From Bradyrhizobium lablabi (GTDB taxonomy: Bacteria > Pseudomonadota > Alphaproteobacteria > Rhizobiales > Xanthobacteraceae): a stretch of 64,000 nucleotides of DNA. The stretch is taken from positions 263,451 to 327,450 of the forward strand of contig NZ_LLYB01000060.1 in the NCBI RefSeq assembly GCF_001440475.1. Direction: 5' to 3'. The notes beneath the pieces are model-generated. The model did not search any database. It saw only the letters and a program-made list of their open reading frames with translations, and was not told the DNA's origin. Shown here piece by piece: positions 52,982 to 62,024 of the stretch; position 1 is the stretch's first letter; every line of letters begins with the position of its first letter. The position numbers and the translations under genes were made by a program.

Positions 52982-55306
52982 ATGAACATCCTTCCCGGCA
53001 ATATGCGTTTTGGTGCGGGCCAGCCGGTCAAGCGTTTGGAAGACCAGAGACTGCTCACCGGGAAGGGACAGTTCATCGACGACAAGCCGGAGGAGGGGGC
53101 GCTGTGGCTCTATTTGCTGCGCTCGCCCCATGCCCACGCGAAGATCGTCTCGATCGATACGGCTGATGCCGCCGGGATGCCCGGCGTCGCCGCCATCTAC
53201 ACCGGCGCCGACCTGATCAAGGACGATATCGGCACCATCCCGACGCTCGCGATCTTCAAGCGGCCGGACGGCACGGCAATGACGGTGCCGCCGCGGCGGC
53301 TGCTCGCGCATGACATCGTGCGTTATGCCGGCGAGGCCGTCGTCGCCGTGGTCGCGACATCGCGGGTGCAGGCGCAGACCGCCGCCGAAGCGATCGCCGT
53401 TGAATACGAGGTGCTGCCCTCGGTGGTCGATCCCGTCGAGGCGGTGAAGCCCGGCGCGCCGGTGGTGTGGCCCGAGGCGCCCGACAACATCGTGGCCGCC
53501 ATGAGCTACGGCGACGCGGCCAAGGTCGAAGAAGCCTTCGCCAATGCCGCGCATAAAGTCTCGCTCGATCTGGTCAGCCAGCGGCTGGTGCCGTCAGCGA
53601 TGGAGCCGCGCTCGACGATTGCCGAGATCGAGAAGAAGACCGGCCGGTTGATCCTGCACGTGCAGTCGCAGACTCCCGGCTCTACCCGGGACCTGCTCGC
53701 GGAATCGATTCTGAAGCGGCCGAAGGACAGCGTGCGCGTGCTGGTCGGCGATATCGGTGGCGGCTTCGGCCAGAAGACCAGCCTCTATCCCGAAGACGGC
53801 ATCGTCGCTTACGCCGCAACCAAGCTGAACAAGAAGATCCGCTGGCGCGGCGAGCGCACCGATGAGTTCGTCGGCGGTACCCATGGCCGCGATCTCACCT
53901 CGACCGGCGAATTCGCGCTCGACGCCAAGGGGCGCGTACTCGCCTATCGCGTGCGCTCGATCGGCGGTACCGGGGCATATTCGTCGGGGACCGCGAATAT
54001 CATTCCGCTGGTGCTCGGCCCGTTCGTGCAGACCGGCGTCTACGATTTGCCGCTGGTGCATTTCGAGGTGAAGTCGGTGATGACCAACACCGCGCCGGTC
54101 GGCGCCTATCGTGGCGCGGGGCGCCCCGAGGCCGTGTTCATCGTCGAGCGGCTGATGGATGCTGCCGCGCGCCAGATCGACATGGACCCGCGCACCATCC
54201 GCAAGGTGAACTACATCAAGCCGGCGCAGCTCCCCTACACCAACGCCGTCGGCCAGGTGTACGATTCCGGCGCCTTCGCGCACATGCTGTCGCGCGCCGC
54301 GGAGCTTTCGGATTGGGACGGTTTTGCCGCGCGCAAGAAGGCGGCGAAGAAGAAGGGGCTGCTCTACGGACGCGGCCTCACCAGCTATATCGAATGGACC
54401 GGCGGGCGCGCGCACACCGAAAAGGTCAGCCTGCATGCCACGGCAGAAGGCCGCATCATCCTGCATTCCGGCACCATGGCGATGGGGCAGGGCCTGCAGA
54501 CCACCTACACTCAGATGATCTCTGAGTCGCTCGGCATTCCCCTGGACCAGATCGACGTCGTGCAGGGCGATACCGATCTTGCCACCGGCTTCGGGAGCGT
54601 CGGCTCGCGCTCGCTGTTCGTCGGCGGCACGGCGGTCGCGGTCTCCAGCAACGACATGATCCAGAAGGCGCGCGAGAAGGCGTCGAACGTGCTGGAGACG
54701 TCGGTCGGAGATATCGAGTATCGCGACGGCTGGTTGACGGTGGTCGGCACCGACAGGCGCATCAGCCTGTTCGAGATCGCGAAGAACGAGGACGGCGCGC
54801 GGCTCTCCGTCGATAGCGAAGGCGAGGTCGATGGACCGAGCTGGCCGAACGGCACGCATATCTGCGAGGTCGAGATCGATCCCGAGACAGGTGTCAGCAA
54901 GGTGGTGCGCTACACCACGGTCGACGACGTCGGCATCGCAGTCAATCCGATGCTGGTGACCGGCCAGGTGCACGGCGGTGTCGCGCAGGGAATTGGGCAG
55001 GCGCTCTATGAAGGCGTCGCCTACAGTGAGGAAGGGCAGCTACTGACTGCGAGCTACCAAGACTACTGCGTGCCGCGCGCCGATGACATTCCGCCGATCG
55101 TGGTGACGCTGGATGATTCCGCGCCCTGCCGCACCAATCCCTTGGGCGCCAAGGGCTGCGGCGAGTCTGGCGCGATCGGCGGCCCGCCGTGTGTCACCAA
55201 CGGCGTGATGGATGCGCTGAGCGAACTCGGCATCAAGCAACTCAACACCCCGCTGACGCCCGCCAAAGTGTGGCAGGCGATCCGGGATGCGAGGGCGGCG
55301 GGATAA
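52982..55306 (+). CDS. Xanthine dehydrogenase-family molybdopterin-binding subunit (CoxL form II-like)
   Basis: A 774-residue large subunit of a molybdenum hydroxylase. It has the N-terminal a/b hammerhead (RLLTGKGQFIDDKPEEG), IGGGFGQKTSLYPED near residue 258, and AYRGAGRPE near residue 375. The AYRGAGR loop marks form II, while true CO dehydrogenase has AYRCSFR. The C-terminal GAKGCGESGAIGGPP carries the catalytic Glu region. Oxidation of an aldehyde or N-heterocycle is more likely than CO. The small 2Fe-2S and FAD subunits are not in this window beside it, so it needs partners from elsewhere. AAGGA precedes ATG 52982. Confidence 0.88.
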   Translation: MNILPGNMRFGAGQPVKRLEDQRLLTGKGQFIDDKPEEGALWLYLLRSPHAHAKIVSIDTADAAGMPGVAAIYTGADLIKDDIGTIPTLAIFKRPDGTAMTVPPRRLLAHDIVRYAGEAVVAVVATSRVQAQTAAEAIAVEYEVLPSVVDPVEAVKPGAPVVWPEAPDNIVAAMSYGDAAKVEEAFANAAHKVSLDLVSQRLVPSAMEPRSTIAEIEKKTGRLILHVQSQTPGSTRDLLAESILKRPKDSVRVLVGDIGGGFGQKTSLYPEDGIVAYAATKLNKKIRWRGERTDEFVGGTHGRDLTSTGEFALDAKGRVLAYRVRSIGGTGAYSSGTANIIPLVLGPFVQTGVYDLPLVHFEVKSVMTNTAPVGAYRGAGRPEAVFIVERLMDAAARQIDMDPRTIRKVNYIKPAQLPYTNAVGQVYDSGAFAHMLSRAAELSDWDGFAARKKAAKKKGLLYGRGLTSYIEWTGGRAHTEKVSLHATAEGRIILHSGTMAMGQGLQTTYTQMISESLGIPLDQIDVVQGDTDLATGFGSVGSRSLFVGGTAVAVSSNDMIQKAREKASNVLETSVGDIEYRDGWLTVVGTDRRISLFEIAKNEDGARLSVDSEGEVDGPSWPNGTHICEVEIDPETGVSKVVRYTTVDDVGIAVNPMLVTGQVHGGVAQGIGQALYEGVAYSEEGQLLTASYQDYCVPRADDIPPIVVTLDDSAPCRTNPLGAKGCGESGAIGGPPCVTNGVMDALSELGIKQLNTPLTPAKVWQAIRDARAAG

Positions 55307-55320
55307 AGATGCTGGCGCTT

Positions 55321-55470
55321 CCCACCCTCCCCTGGAGGGGGAGGGTCGGCACGCATCGCAAGATGCGTGACGGGGCGGGGTGATCTCTCAACTCGGGCAC
55401 TGTTGGATGTGGAGAGACCGTCACCCCACCCCGCCGCTTCGCGTCGACCCTCCCCTCCAGGGGAGGGTAA
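55321..55470. repeat. About 150-bp imperfect inverted repeat
   Basis: The left part (CCCACCCTCCCCTGGAGGGG and GACGGGGCGGGGTGA) is mirrored on the right (TCACCCCACCCCG and CCCTCCCCTCCAGGGGAGGG). It lies between convergent genes. I recall such CCCTCCCC...GGGGTGA elements as common intergenic repeats in Bradyrhizobium. It may serve as a terminator for both sides. Confidence 0.7.
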
Positions 55471-55488
55471 GCAAAGCAGCGCCGGCCG

Positions 55489-56685
55489 CTACAACCCCAA
55501 CACCATCTTCGCCACGATCTCCCGCTGGATCTCCGACGAACCGCCGAAGATCGTGTAGGCACGGCCGTTGAGATATTCCGGCACTACCGGCAGCAGCTCC
55601 TCGGGAATTCCCGGCGTCTCGTTCAGCCGGTACAGCGGCCGCACCGGCTCGACATAGAGGCCGTCATTGCCGATCACGTCGACGCCGAGCCGCGTCACCG
55701 CCTGGCGTATTTCGCTATTTCGCAGCTTTAGCAGTGACGACACGGCGCCGGGATTTTGCCCGGTCTGCAATGCCGAGAGCACGCGCAGTTCGGTCATCTC
55801 CAGCGTATCGATATCGACCTCGATCTCGGACATCCGTACCGCGATATCGGGATCGTCGATGGCGCGGCCGGTGACTTCGGATTCGGCAAGCTCCGCAATC
55901 GTCTTCAGGACGTCGCGCAGCTTGGCCGAGGCAATGCCGGCACCGCGCTCGAACTCGAGCAGGTATTTTCCGTAGGTCCAGCCCTTGCCTTCCTCGCCGA
56001 CGCGGTTGGCGACGGGCACGCGCACGTCGTCGAAAAACACCTGGTTGACCTCGTGGTCGCCACCGATGGTGAGGATCGGCCGCGTCGTGATACCCGGCGT
56101 CTTCATGTCGATCAGGATGAAAGAGATGCCGTCCTGCTGCCGCTCGGTTTCGTTGGTGCGCACCAGCGCGAACATGCGGTTGGCGTGATGGGCGTGGGTG
56201 GTCCAGATCTTGGTGCCGTTGATGATGTAGTCGTCGCCGTCGCGCACCGCGCGGGTTTTCAGCGAGGCGAGGTCGGAGCCGGAGCCCGGCTCGGAATAGC
56301 CCTGGCACCAGTAATCCTCGCCGGAGAGAATCCGTGGCAGATAAAAATTCTTCTGCTCGGGCGAGCCGAAGCCGATGATGACGGGGCCGACCATCTTCAC
56401 GCCCATGACGTTCACATTCGGTACGCCGGCGCGGGCGCATTCGGCTTCAAAAATCCAGCGCTGTGCCGGGGTCCAGTCGGGCCCGCCATGGTCCACCGGC
56501 CAGCCCGGTGCGCCCCAGCCCTTTTTGTGCAGGGCACGCTGCCAGGCCATGCCGATGTCGGGGTCGGAGAACACCGACGGCGTCAGCGCGGTGGCGCGTT
56601 TCATTTCCGGCGTGAGGTTGGCCGCGATGAAGTCGCGGACTTCCTGCTCGAAGGCGCGCTCTTCGGCATTGAAAGTGAGATCCAT
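55489..56685 (-). CDS. Acyl-CoA dehydrogenase
   Basis: A 398-residue acyl-CoA dehydrogenase of the long FadE17/IpdE-like group. It has QGYSEPGSGSDLASLKTRA near residue 135, GTKIWTTHAHHANRMFALVRT, and the C-terminal YTIFGGSSEIQREIVAKMVLGL. ATG 56685 is chosen for AGGAG upstream; reading further upstream enters the next gene. It is encoded 14 nt after the other acyl-CoA dehydrogenase. Such side-by-side pairs often form alpha2beta2 enzymes acting on bulky (for example steroid or aromatic) acyl-CoAs. The substrate is unknown. Confidence 0.9.
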   Translation of the reverse strand: MDLTFNAEERAFEQEVRDFIAANLTPEMKRATALTPSVFSDPDIGMAWQRALHKKGWGAPGWPVDHGGPDWTPAQRWIFEAECARAGVPNVNVMGVKMVGPVIIGFGSPEQKNFYLPRILSGEDYWCQGYSEPGSGSDLASLKTRAVRDGDDYIINGTKIWTTHAHHANRMFALVRTNETERQQDGISFILIDMKTPGITTRPILTIGGDHEVNQVFFDDVRVPVANRVGEEGKGWTYGKYLLEFERGAGIASAKLRDVLKTIAELAESEVTGRAIDDPDIAVRMSEIEVDIDTLEMTELRVLSALQTGQNPGAVSSLLKLRNSEIRQAVTRLGVDVIGNDGLYVEPVRPLYRLNETPGIPEELLPVVPEYLNGRAYTIFGGSSEIQREIVAKMVLGL

Positions 56686-56699
56686 GGATAGGCTCCTGT

Positions 56700-57833
56700 T
56701 CAGGCCTGAACGGCACGGCCGCCGAGGGCGGCATGACGGCGATAATGGTGGCCGCTGTTGCCGAACAGCGTGTCGAAGGCAAGCAGCCGTTTGAAATAGG
56801 AGCCGATGTCGAGCTCTTCGGTGACGCCCATGGCACCGTGAAGCTGCACCGATTGCTCGGCGACGAAGCGCGCGCATTTGCCGATCTTGGCCTTTGCGCC
56901 CGAAGCGGCACGGCCGCGCGCGACCGGCTCGGCATCGGCCATCAGCGCGGCGCGCAATGCCATTGAACGCGCTTCGTCGCATTGCATCGCCATGTCGGCG
57001 AGGCGATGGCGGATCACCTGATTGGCGGATAGCGGCCGCCCGAACTGCTTTCGGATTTTTGTGTATTCGAGTGTCTGGTCGAGCAGGGTCTGCATGATGC
57101 CGACGGCCTCTGCCCCAAGCGCCGCCATCGCGCGATCGACAACGGCTTCGATCGCGGGCAGCGCGTCGCTGCCGTCGCCGAACACGGCCTCGGCGGGAAG
57201 CTGCACGCCGTTGAGATCAAGGTTGCTGGCCCGGCCGCCGCCGAGGCGAGGATAGTCGCGCGAGGTAAGCCCGGTTGCGCCGCGGGGCATGAGGAAGAGC
57301 CCGATCTTGCCACCATCGTCGCGCGCCGAGACGATGATCTGCCCGGCGGCGTTACCGTCGAGCACGGCGGTCTTCTGTCCATCGAGACGCCAGCCGTCCG
57401 GCGTTTTCTTCGCCGTGGTCTTAACATCAGAGAGATCGAAGCGTGCCTGACGTTCCGAATGCGCGAACGCCAGAATCAACGAGCCGTCGGCGATCTTTGG
57501 CAGCAGCTCATGCTTCTGCGCGTCAGTGCCGCATTCCGAGATCAGCGATGCACCGATCACGACGGTGGAAAGATACGGCTCGGAAACGAGGCCGCGCCCG
57601 AACGCTTCCATCAGAATTCCAATCTCGATGGCGCCGCCGCCGAGGCCGCCATAGGTTTCCGAAATCGGCAGCGCGAGCCAGCCGAGATCGGCGAACTGCT
57701 TCCAGATATCGGCGCTGAAGCCGAGTGGATCGCTTGCGATCTTGCGGCGGTGATCGGCGGTATAGGTGTCGCTGATAAAGCGGTCGGCACTTTCGCGCAA
57801 CAACCGCTGCTCGTCGCTCAAGGTGAGGTCCAT
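56700..57833 (-). CDS. Acyl-CoA dehydrogenase
   Basis: A 377-residue acyl-CoA dehydrogenase of the FadE18-like group. It starts MDLTLSDEQRLLRESADRFI, with LAFAHSERQARFDLSDVKTTA where the flavin-binding loop is expected, and GAMGVTEELDIGSYFKRLLAFDTLFGN at the end. Several positions usual for an active FAD-binding partner are altered, as in the supportive half of heteromeric dehydrogenases. It lies between the enoyl-CoA hydratase and the second dehydrogenase in a three-gene minus-strand operon (57865-58713, this, 55489-56685). Confidence 0.88.
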   Translation of the reverse strand: MDLTLSDEQRLLRESADRFISDTYTADHRRKIASDPLGFSADIWKQFADLGWLALPISETYGGLGGGAIEIGILMEAFGRGLVSEPYLSTVVIGASLISECGTDAQKHELLPKIADGSLILAFAHSERQARFDLSDVKTTAKKTPDGWRLDGQKTAVLDGNAAGQIIVSARDDGGKIGLFLMPRGATGLTSRDYPRLGGGRASNLDLNGVQLPAEAVFGDGSDALPAIEAVVDRAMAALGAEAVGIMQTLLDQTLEYTKIRKQFGRPLSANQVIRHRLADMAMQCDEARSMALRAALMADAEPVARGRAASGAKAKIGKCARFVAEQSVQLHGAMGVTEELDIGSYFKRLLAFDTLFGNSGHHYRRHAALGGRAVQA

Positions 57834-57864
57834 CTGATCTTCTTTGCCTGTTCTATTTGCTTTT

Positions 57865-58713
57865 TTATTTTGCTTGGGCGGGTTTGCGGACCGAGGGGTG
57901 TAGACCTGCCGGATCCACGATCATTCCGAATTCCTGCAAATTGTGCGCGTGGCAAAGCTGATGCAGCGCGAATGCCTGCTCGATCGCCGCGGGCTGCCCC
58001 ATCACGTCGACCGAACGATTGACGGCCTCTTTTGTCAGTTTCAGCGCGAACGAAGGCTTGGCCGCGATCCGTTCCGCGAGCTGCATCACGAAGGAGGAAA
58101 GTTCATTCCGCGGCACCACGTGATTGACCATGCCGAGCCGGTGCGCTTCCTCCGCGCTCCAGACGTCTGCGGTAAACAGCAATTCCTTGGCCTTGCGCGG
58201 GCCCAACTCCCAGGGATGCACGAACCATTCGACGCCGCAGACGCCCATAGTCACGACCGGATCGCAGAACTCGGCATCACTGCTCGCGACAATCAGGTCA
58301 CACGCCCAGGCCAGCATCAGCCCGCCGGCGATGCACTTGCCATGCACCTCGGCAATTGTCGGTTTGGCGAGGTTGCGCCAGCGCCGGGTGATCTGCAGAT
58401 AGATTTCCTGCTCGCGCGCGAAGCGGCCGTGGGCATTGGGCTCGGCGAACCCGCCCCAGTTTCCGACCGGCGGAAAATCCACGCCGGCGGTGTTCTTGGC
58501 CCCGGGCCGCAGATCATGCCCCGACGAAAAATGCGGGCCATTGCCGGCGAGGATGATGACCTTGACCGCATCGTCCTGCACCGCCTGGTCGAAGGCGGCG
58601 TTGAGGTCGTAGGTCATCTGCAGGTTCTGCGCGTTGCGCGCCTCGGGGCGGTTCATCACGATCCGCGCGATCCGCGGGTCGGGCCGCTCCACGACGATGG
58701 TTTCGAACTCCAT
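57865..58713 (-). CDS. Enoyl-CoA hydratase/isomerase family protein
   Basis: A 282-residue crotonase-fold protein. It has MNRPEARNAQNLQM near residue 19, the oxyanion-hole segments HFSSGHDLRPG (about 61-71) and VHGKCIAGGLMLAWACDLIVAS (about 122-143), and the EWFVHPWELGPRKAKELLFT block. Residue identities at the acid/base positions suggest it could be a hydratase or another crotonase activity. First gene of an operon with two acyl-CoA dehydrogenases, so a beta-oxidation step of a shared acyl-CoA is likely. Confidence 0.88.
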   Translation of the reverse strand: MEFETIVVERPDPRIARIVMNRPEARNAQNLQMTYDLNAAFDQAVQDDAVKVIILAGNGPHFSSGHDLRPGAKNTAGVDFPPVGNWGGFAEPNAHGRFAREQEIYLQITRRWRNLAKPTIAEVHGKCIAGGLMLAWACDLIVASSDAEFCDPVVTMGVCGVEWFVHPWELGPRKAKELLFTADVWSAEEAHRLGMVNHVVPRNELSSFVMQLAERIAAKPSFALKLTKEAVNRSVDVMGQPAAIEQAFALHQLCHAHNLQEFGMIVDPAGLHPSVRKPAQAK

Positions 58714-58876
58714 GGCGCCCTCGCGTTTCCTTTTTGTTGGCGGTCATGTTGTTATTTCGGCAAATGATACGCAAGGGCCGTCGCCTGCAAAATCGACCTG
58801 AGGTGGGCTCGCGCCTGCATACCGGACGCAACCAATCTGCTATGCTGGCGTTGGACTTTTCATTTGGGAGAGTTCG

Positions 58877-59485
58877 ATGCGCAGATTTTGGAGCGTGCTG
58901 GCGACCCTGTCGTGCCTGAGCCTGACCAATTGTGGCTACAATGCCATCCAGACCACTGACGAGCAGGTCAAGTCGGGCTGGTCTGAAGTGGTCAACCAGT
59001 ATCAGCGCCGTGCTGATCTGGTGCCCAATCTCGTCAATTCCGTGAAGGGCTTTGCGCAGCAGGAAAAGGACGTCCTGCTGGGCGTCACCAATGCCCGCGC
59101 CAAGGTGGGCAGCATCCAGGCGACGCCCGAGGTGCTGAACGATCCCGCCGCCTTCCAGAAATTCCAGGCGGCCCAGGGCGAACTCTCCAGCGCGCTGTCG
59201 CGGCTGCTGGTGGTGACCGAGAACTATCCGCAGCTCAAGTCGGACGCGCTGTTCCGCGACCTGATGGCGCAGCTCGAAGGCACCGAAAACCGCATCACGG
59301 TAGCGCGCAATCGCTACATCAAGGCGGTGCAGGACTATAACGTCGGCATCCGCACCTTTCCGAACAATCTGACGGCGATGGCGTTCGGCTACAAGGAGAA
59401 GCCGAACTTCACGGTCGAGGACGAGAAGGCAATCTCGACCGCGCCGAAGGTGGACTTCAATCCGACGCCGGCGCCCGCGAAGTAG
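58877..59485 (+). CDS. lemA: LemA-family lipoprotein
   Basis: A 202-residue LemA protein with a lipoprotein signal (SCLSLTNCG, lipid-modified Cys19). The helical core carries the family pattern WSEVVNQYQRRADLVPNLVNSVKG, split near residues 35-58, then ARAKVG and RNRYIKAVQDYN. GGGAG lies 8 nt before ATG 58877. It is followed 9 nt later by a TPM-domain membrane protein, the classical lemA-ygcG pair. The cellular role of LemA is unclear; it is thought to be an envelope protein. Confidence 0.92.
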   Translation: MRRFWSVLATLSCLSLTNCGYNAIQTTDEQVKSGWSEVVNQYQRRADLVPNLVNSVKGFAQQEKDVLLGVTNARAKVGSIQATPEVLNDPAAFQKFQAAQGELSSALSRLLVVTENYPQLKSDALFRDLMAQLEGTENRITVARNRYIKAVQDYNVGIRTFPNNLTAMAFGYKEKPNFTVEDEKAISTAPKVDFNPTPAPAK

Positions 59486-59494
59486 CGGACGAAA

Positions 59495-60391
59495 ATGCGC
59501 GCGGCAAGGGCCTCTCTTCTTGCACTGCTGCTGTGCTGGGCCGCTTCGGCGCTGGCGCTCGTCGCGGTGCCACAGCTGACGGGCCGCGTCGTCGACCAGA
59601 CCGGCACGCTCTCGGCTGCCGATATTGCCGCGCTGACGCAGACATTGCGGGATCTGGAGACGCGAAAGGGTAGCCAGATCGCGGTGCTGATGGTGCCGAC
59701 GACGGACGGCGAGGCCATCGAGCAGTTCGCGCTGCGGGTCGCGGAAGCCTGGAAGATAGGCCGCAAGAAGATCGACGACGGCGCGCTGCTCGTCATCGCC
59801 AAGAACGACCGCCATTTGCGCGTCGAGGTCGGCTACGGCCTAGAGGGCGCGCTGACCGATGCCACCACGAAGCGCATCATCGACGAAGACATCACGCCGA
59901 AATTCAAGACCGGCGATTTCGCAGGCGGCGTTTCCGCGGGCGTCACCCGGATCGTCCGGGTCGCCGACGGTGAAAAATTGCCGGAGCCGGCGCCGCCGCA
60001 TTGGCAGGGTTCAGGCCTGTCCAACGATATCGATCCGTTCAATCCCTTTATCCTCGTCTTCGTCTTCATTGTCGGCGCGGTGTTGAGGGCCTTGTTTGGC
60101 CGGTTCATCGGCGCGGCGGCAACCGGGGGCATTGTCGGGAGCTTCAGTTGGTTCCTTGTAGGATCGCTCGCGGCTGCGATCGTCGTCGGCCTTATCGGTT
60201 TCGTCGTGACGTTCCTCTTCCAGAACATGGGCGCCATGGGACCAAGCGTGGGACGCCGCGGCAGGGACAATGGATGGGTCATGGGCGGCGGCGGTGGCTC
60301 GTGGTCCGGCGGTAGCAGTTCCAGCGACAGTGGCAGTTTCAGCGGAGGCGGCGGCAGTTTCGGCGGCGGCGGCGCGTCGGGGAGCTGGTAA
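59495..60391 (+). CDS. TPM-domain membrane protein (YgcG family)
   Basis: A 298-residue protein. A signal peptide covers residues 1-22, and a TPM (TLP18.3/Psb32/MOLO-1) domain covers about 28-150 (LTGRVVDQTGTLSAADIAAL, DDGALLVIAKNDRHLRVEVGYGLEGALTD). Two membrane spans follow at about 187-205 and 215-250. The C-terminal tail of Gly and Ser (GGGGSWSGGSSSSDSGSFSG...) is typical of the family. Second gene of the lemA operon, 9 nt after lemA. Function in the envelope is not established. Confidence 0.9.
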   Translation: MRAARASLLALLLCWAASALALVAVPQLTGRVVDQTGTLSAADIAALTQTLRDLETRKGSQIAVLMVPTTDGEAIEQFALRVAEAWKIGRKKIDDGALLVIAKNDRHLRVEVGYGLEGALTDATTKRIIDEDITPKFKTGDFAGGVSAGVTRIVRVADGEKLPEPAPPHWQGSGLSNDIDPFNPFILVFVFIVGAVLRALFGRFIGAAATGGIVGSFSWFLVGSLAAAIVVGLIGFVVTFLFQNMGAMGPSVGRRGRDNGWVMGGGGGSWSGGSSSSDSGSFSGGGGSFGGGGASGSW

Positions 60392-60393
60392 CC

Positions 60394-60891
60394 ATGAGCA
60401 TCGCACGTATCACCAGGCACCTGCTCCAGCATCACTGGCGCCGCCGGCGCAATTTCCCGCCAGTCCTCCTGGCGAAGATCGAACAGGCGATCAATGCCGG
60501 CGAGGCCACCCATTCCGGGCAGATTCGTTTCGTGGTCGAAGGTGCGCTCGACGGTGCGCCGCTGTTTCGTAACCAGTCCGCGCGGGAGCGGGCGCTGGAC
60601 GTCTTTTCTCATTTGCGGATCTGGGACACCGCGAATAATAACGGCGTGCTGATTTATCTCCTGCTCGCCGACCGCGACGTCGAGATCGTTGCCGATCGCG
60701 GCATCGACGCCAAGGTCGGCGCTGAAGGCTGGGAGAAGATCTGCAAGGAGATGGAAATCGATTTCAGGGCGGGCGACTTCGAGCGCGGTGTGATCAAGGG
60801 CGTCGAGGCGGTGTCGCGCGAACTGGCGACGCATTTCCCGAGAGCTGGCGGGGGAACGAATGAACTACCCGATGCGCCGGTGGTGCTGTAA
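60394..60891 (+). CDS. TPM-domain protein without membrane anchor
   Basis: A 165-residue protein made of one TPM domain, with LLAKIEQAINAGEATHSGQIRFVVEGAL early, the DTANNNGVLIYLLLADRDVEIVADRGIDAKVG core and a FERGVIKGVEAVSRELATHFP end. No signal peptide or Gly-rich tail. It lies 2 nt after the YgcG-like gene, completing a lemA-TPM-TPM operon. A soluble partner of the membrane TPM protein is a reasonable guess. Confidence 0.9.
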   Translation: MSIARITRHLLQHHWRRRRNFPPVLLAKIEQAINAGEATHSGQIRFVVEGALDGAPLFRNQSARERALDVFSHLRIWDTANNNGVLIYLLLADRDVEIVADRGIDAKVGAEGWEKICKEMEIDFRAGDFERGVIKGVEAVSRELATHFPRAGGGTNELPDAPVVL

Positions 60892-61086
60892 TGCACTACC
60901 ACCGCCCCAAACCAAGGGATAGTCGGCTCAATCCGTTTGCACAGTGTGAGCCTACCTCAAGACGGTTTGGCCATACCTGCATGCAATGGCCTCAGCCCGC
61001 GCCGGGTGTTACCAATCAAGGTAGATAGTGAGCGGAATGCAAGCAACGGAACCGGACTCCCGAGCCGGCAGTTGCAAGATGAGGTC

Positions 61087-61114
61087 GGCGGCGTAACGCC
61101 CGCCGGCCTTTTTC
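61087..61114 (+). terminator. Probable rho-independent terminator after the lemA-TPM operon
   Basis: GGCGGCGTAACGCCCGCC folds with one bulge and is followed by GGCCTTTTTCTT. It lies about 200 nt after the TPM stop and just before the convergent GST gene end. A 247-nt gene-free spacer (60892-61138) contains it. Confidence 0.55.
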
Positions 61115-61138
61115 TTGAGCGGTGAGCTAACTGCTCCG

Positions 61139-61753
61139 TTACGCCTTCGCCGAAGGCCGCTCGGCCACCCGCGCCATCCACGCCACGATGTTGGCATTCG
61201 CCGTATCGAGCGGCTGGCCGACCTGGCCGGCGAAATCTAACCAGCCGTAGAGCAGAATATCGGCCAGCGTGAAACGCTTGCCGCAGAGGTAGTCGCGGCC
61301 ATCGGCCATCTGGCCGTCGAGCCATTGCAGGCGATTGGCGGCGATCATCTTCAGCCCGGGCGAAGCCTCGGGCGCGCAGGGAATTCGCTTCTCGAAAAAC
61401 TTCAGGCCCTCGCCGAAGCGGAAGCCGTTGCCCATATGCTCGCAGATGTTGAGATCGACGCGGCGCGTCCACATCCGGCATTCGGCGCGCTCTTCCGGCG
61501 TCGCCCCGATCATCGGCGGGGCCGGGTGCTTCTCTTCGAGATATTCGCAGATCGCGGTGATCTCGGACAAATAGTTGCCGTCGTCGAGTTCGAGCGTCGG
61601 CATCTGGCCGTGCGGGTTGCGCTTCAAATGCTCGGCCTCGCGGTTCTCGCCCTTGCGCAGATCGACGGTCTGCTTCGGCATCTCGATGCCCTTCTCCGCC
61701 ATGAACATGCGGACGATGCGCGGGTTCGGTCCGACCGAGTCGTAGAACTTCAT
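61139..61753 (-). CDS. Glutathione S-transferase family protein
   Basis: A 204-residue cytosolic GST. The N-terminal thioredoxin-like half starts MKFYDSVGPNPRIVRMFMAE with HGQMPTLELDDGNYLSEITAICEYLEE (about 50-76), including the cis-Pro and the glutathione-binding Glu/Ser pair. The C-terminal helical half has GRDYLCGKRFTLADILLYGWLDF, the usual helix-capping Asp. Ser6 in YDSVGPN or a neighbour is the likely thiol-activating residue. It is transcribed alone. Substrate unknown. Confidence 0.9.
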   Translation of the reverse strand: MKFYDSVGPNPRIVRMFMAEKGIEMPKQTVDLRKGENREAEHLKRNPHGQMPTLELDDGNYLSEITAICEYLEEKHPAPPMIGATPEERAECRMWTRRVDLNICEHMGNGFRFGEGLKFFEKRIPCAPEASPGLKMIAANRLQWLDGQMADGRDYLCGKRFTLADILLYGWLDFAGQVGQPLDTANANIVAWMARVAERPSAKA

Positions 61754-61880
61754 GGTGCTGTCTCTCCCTGTTTTCTTTTGACGTCATGGTTGTTGGGAGC
61801 TGTTGAACAGGCGGCCGCAGCGTTTGTCAAATGGCTGGATTACATTCGGCGCGGCGGAATATCCTGCGGGCCGTTCTCCC

Positions 61881-62022
61881 CGTCATTGTCTGCGACAAAC
61901 GCGAAGCGTTTGCGCAAGGAAGCGACGAAGCAATCCATCTCTCCTCATTCGCGGATGGATGGATTGCTTCCGCCTTCGCTCTTCGAGCTACGGCGGACAA
62001 GTCGCTTCGCTTGCCAATGACG
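61881..62022. repeat. About 140-bp inverted repeat bounded by CGTCATTG/CAATGACG
   Basis: CGTCATTG at 61881-61888 and CAATGACG at 62015-62022 close an imperfect inverted repeat. GAAGCAATCCATC on the left is mirrored by GATGGATTGCTTC on the right. This resembles the abundant GAAGCAATCCA intergenic repeat family of Bradyrhizobium and relatives (from memory). It ends 2 nt before the stop of the MBL gene. Confidence 0.75.
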
Positions 62023-62024
62023 GA

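Noticed and set aside
53594-54973. 459-codon minus-strand frame opposite the CoxL-like gene
   Set aside because: It is the shadow of the molybdenum subunit, without ribosome-binding site or family features.
60937-61197. Short frames in the spacer before the GST gene
   Set aside because: No start signal or family; the region contains a terminator-like hairpin instead.
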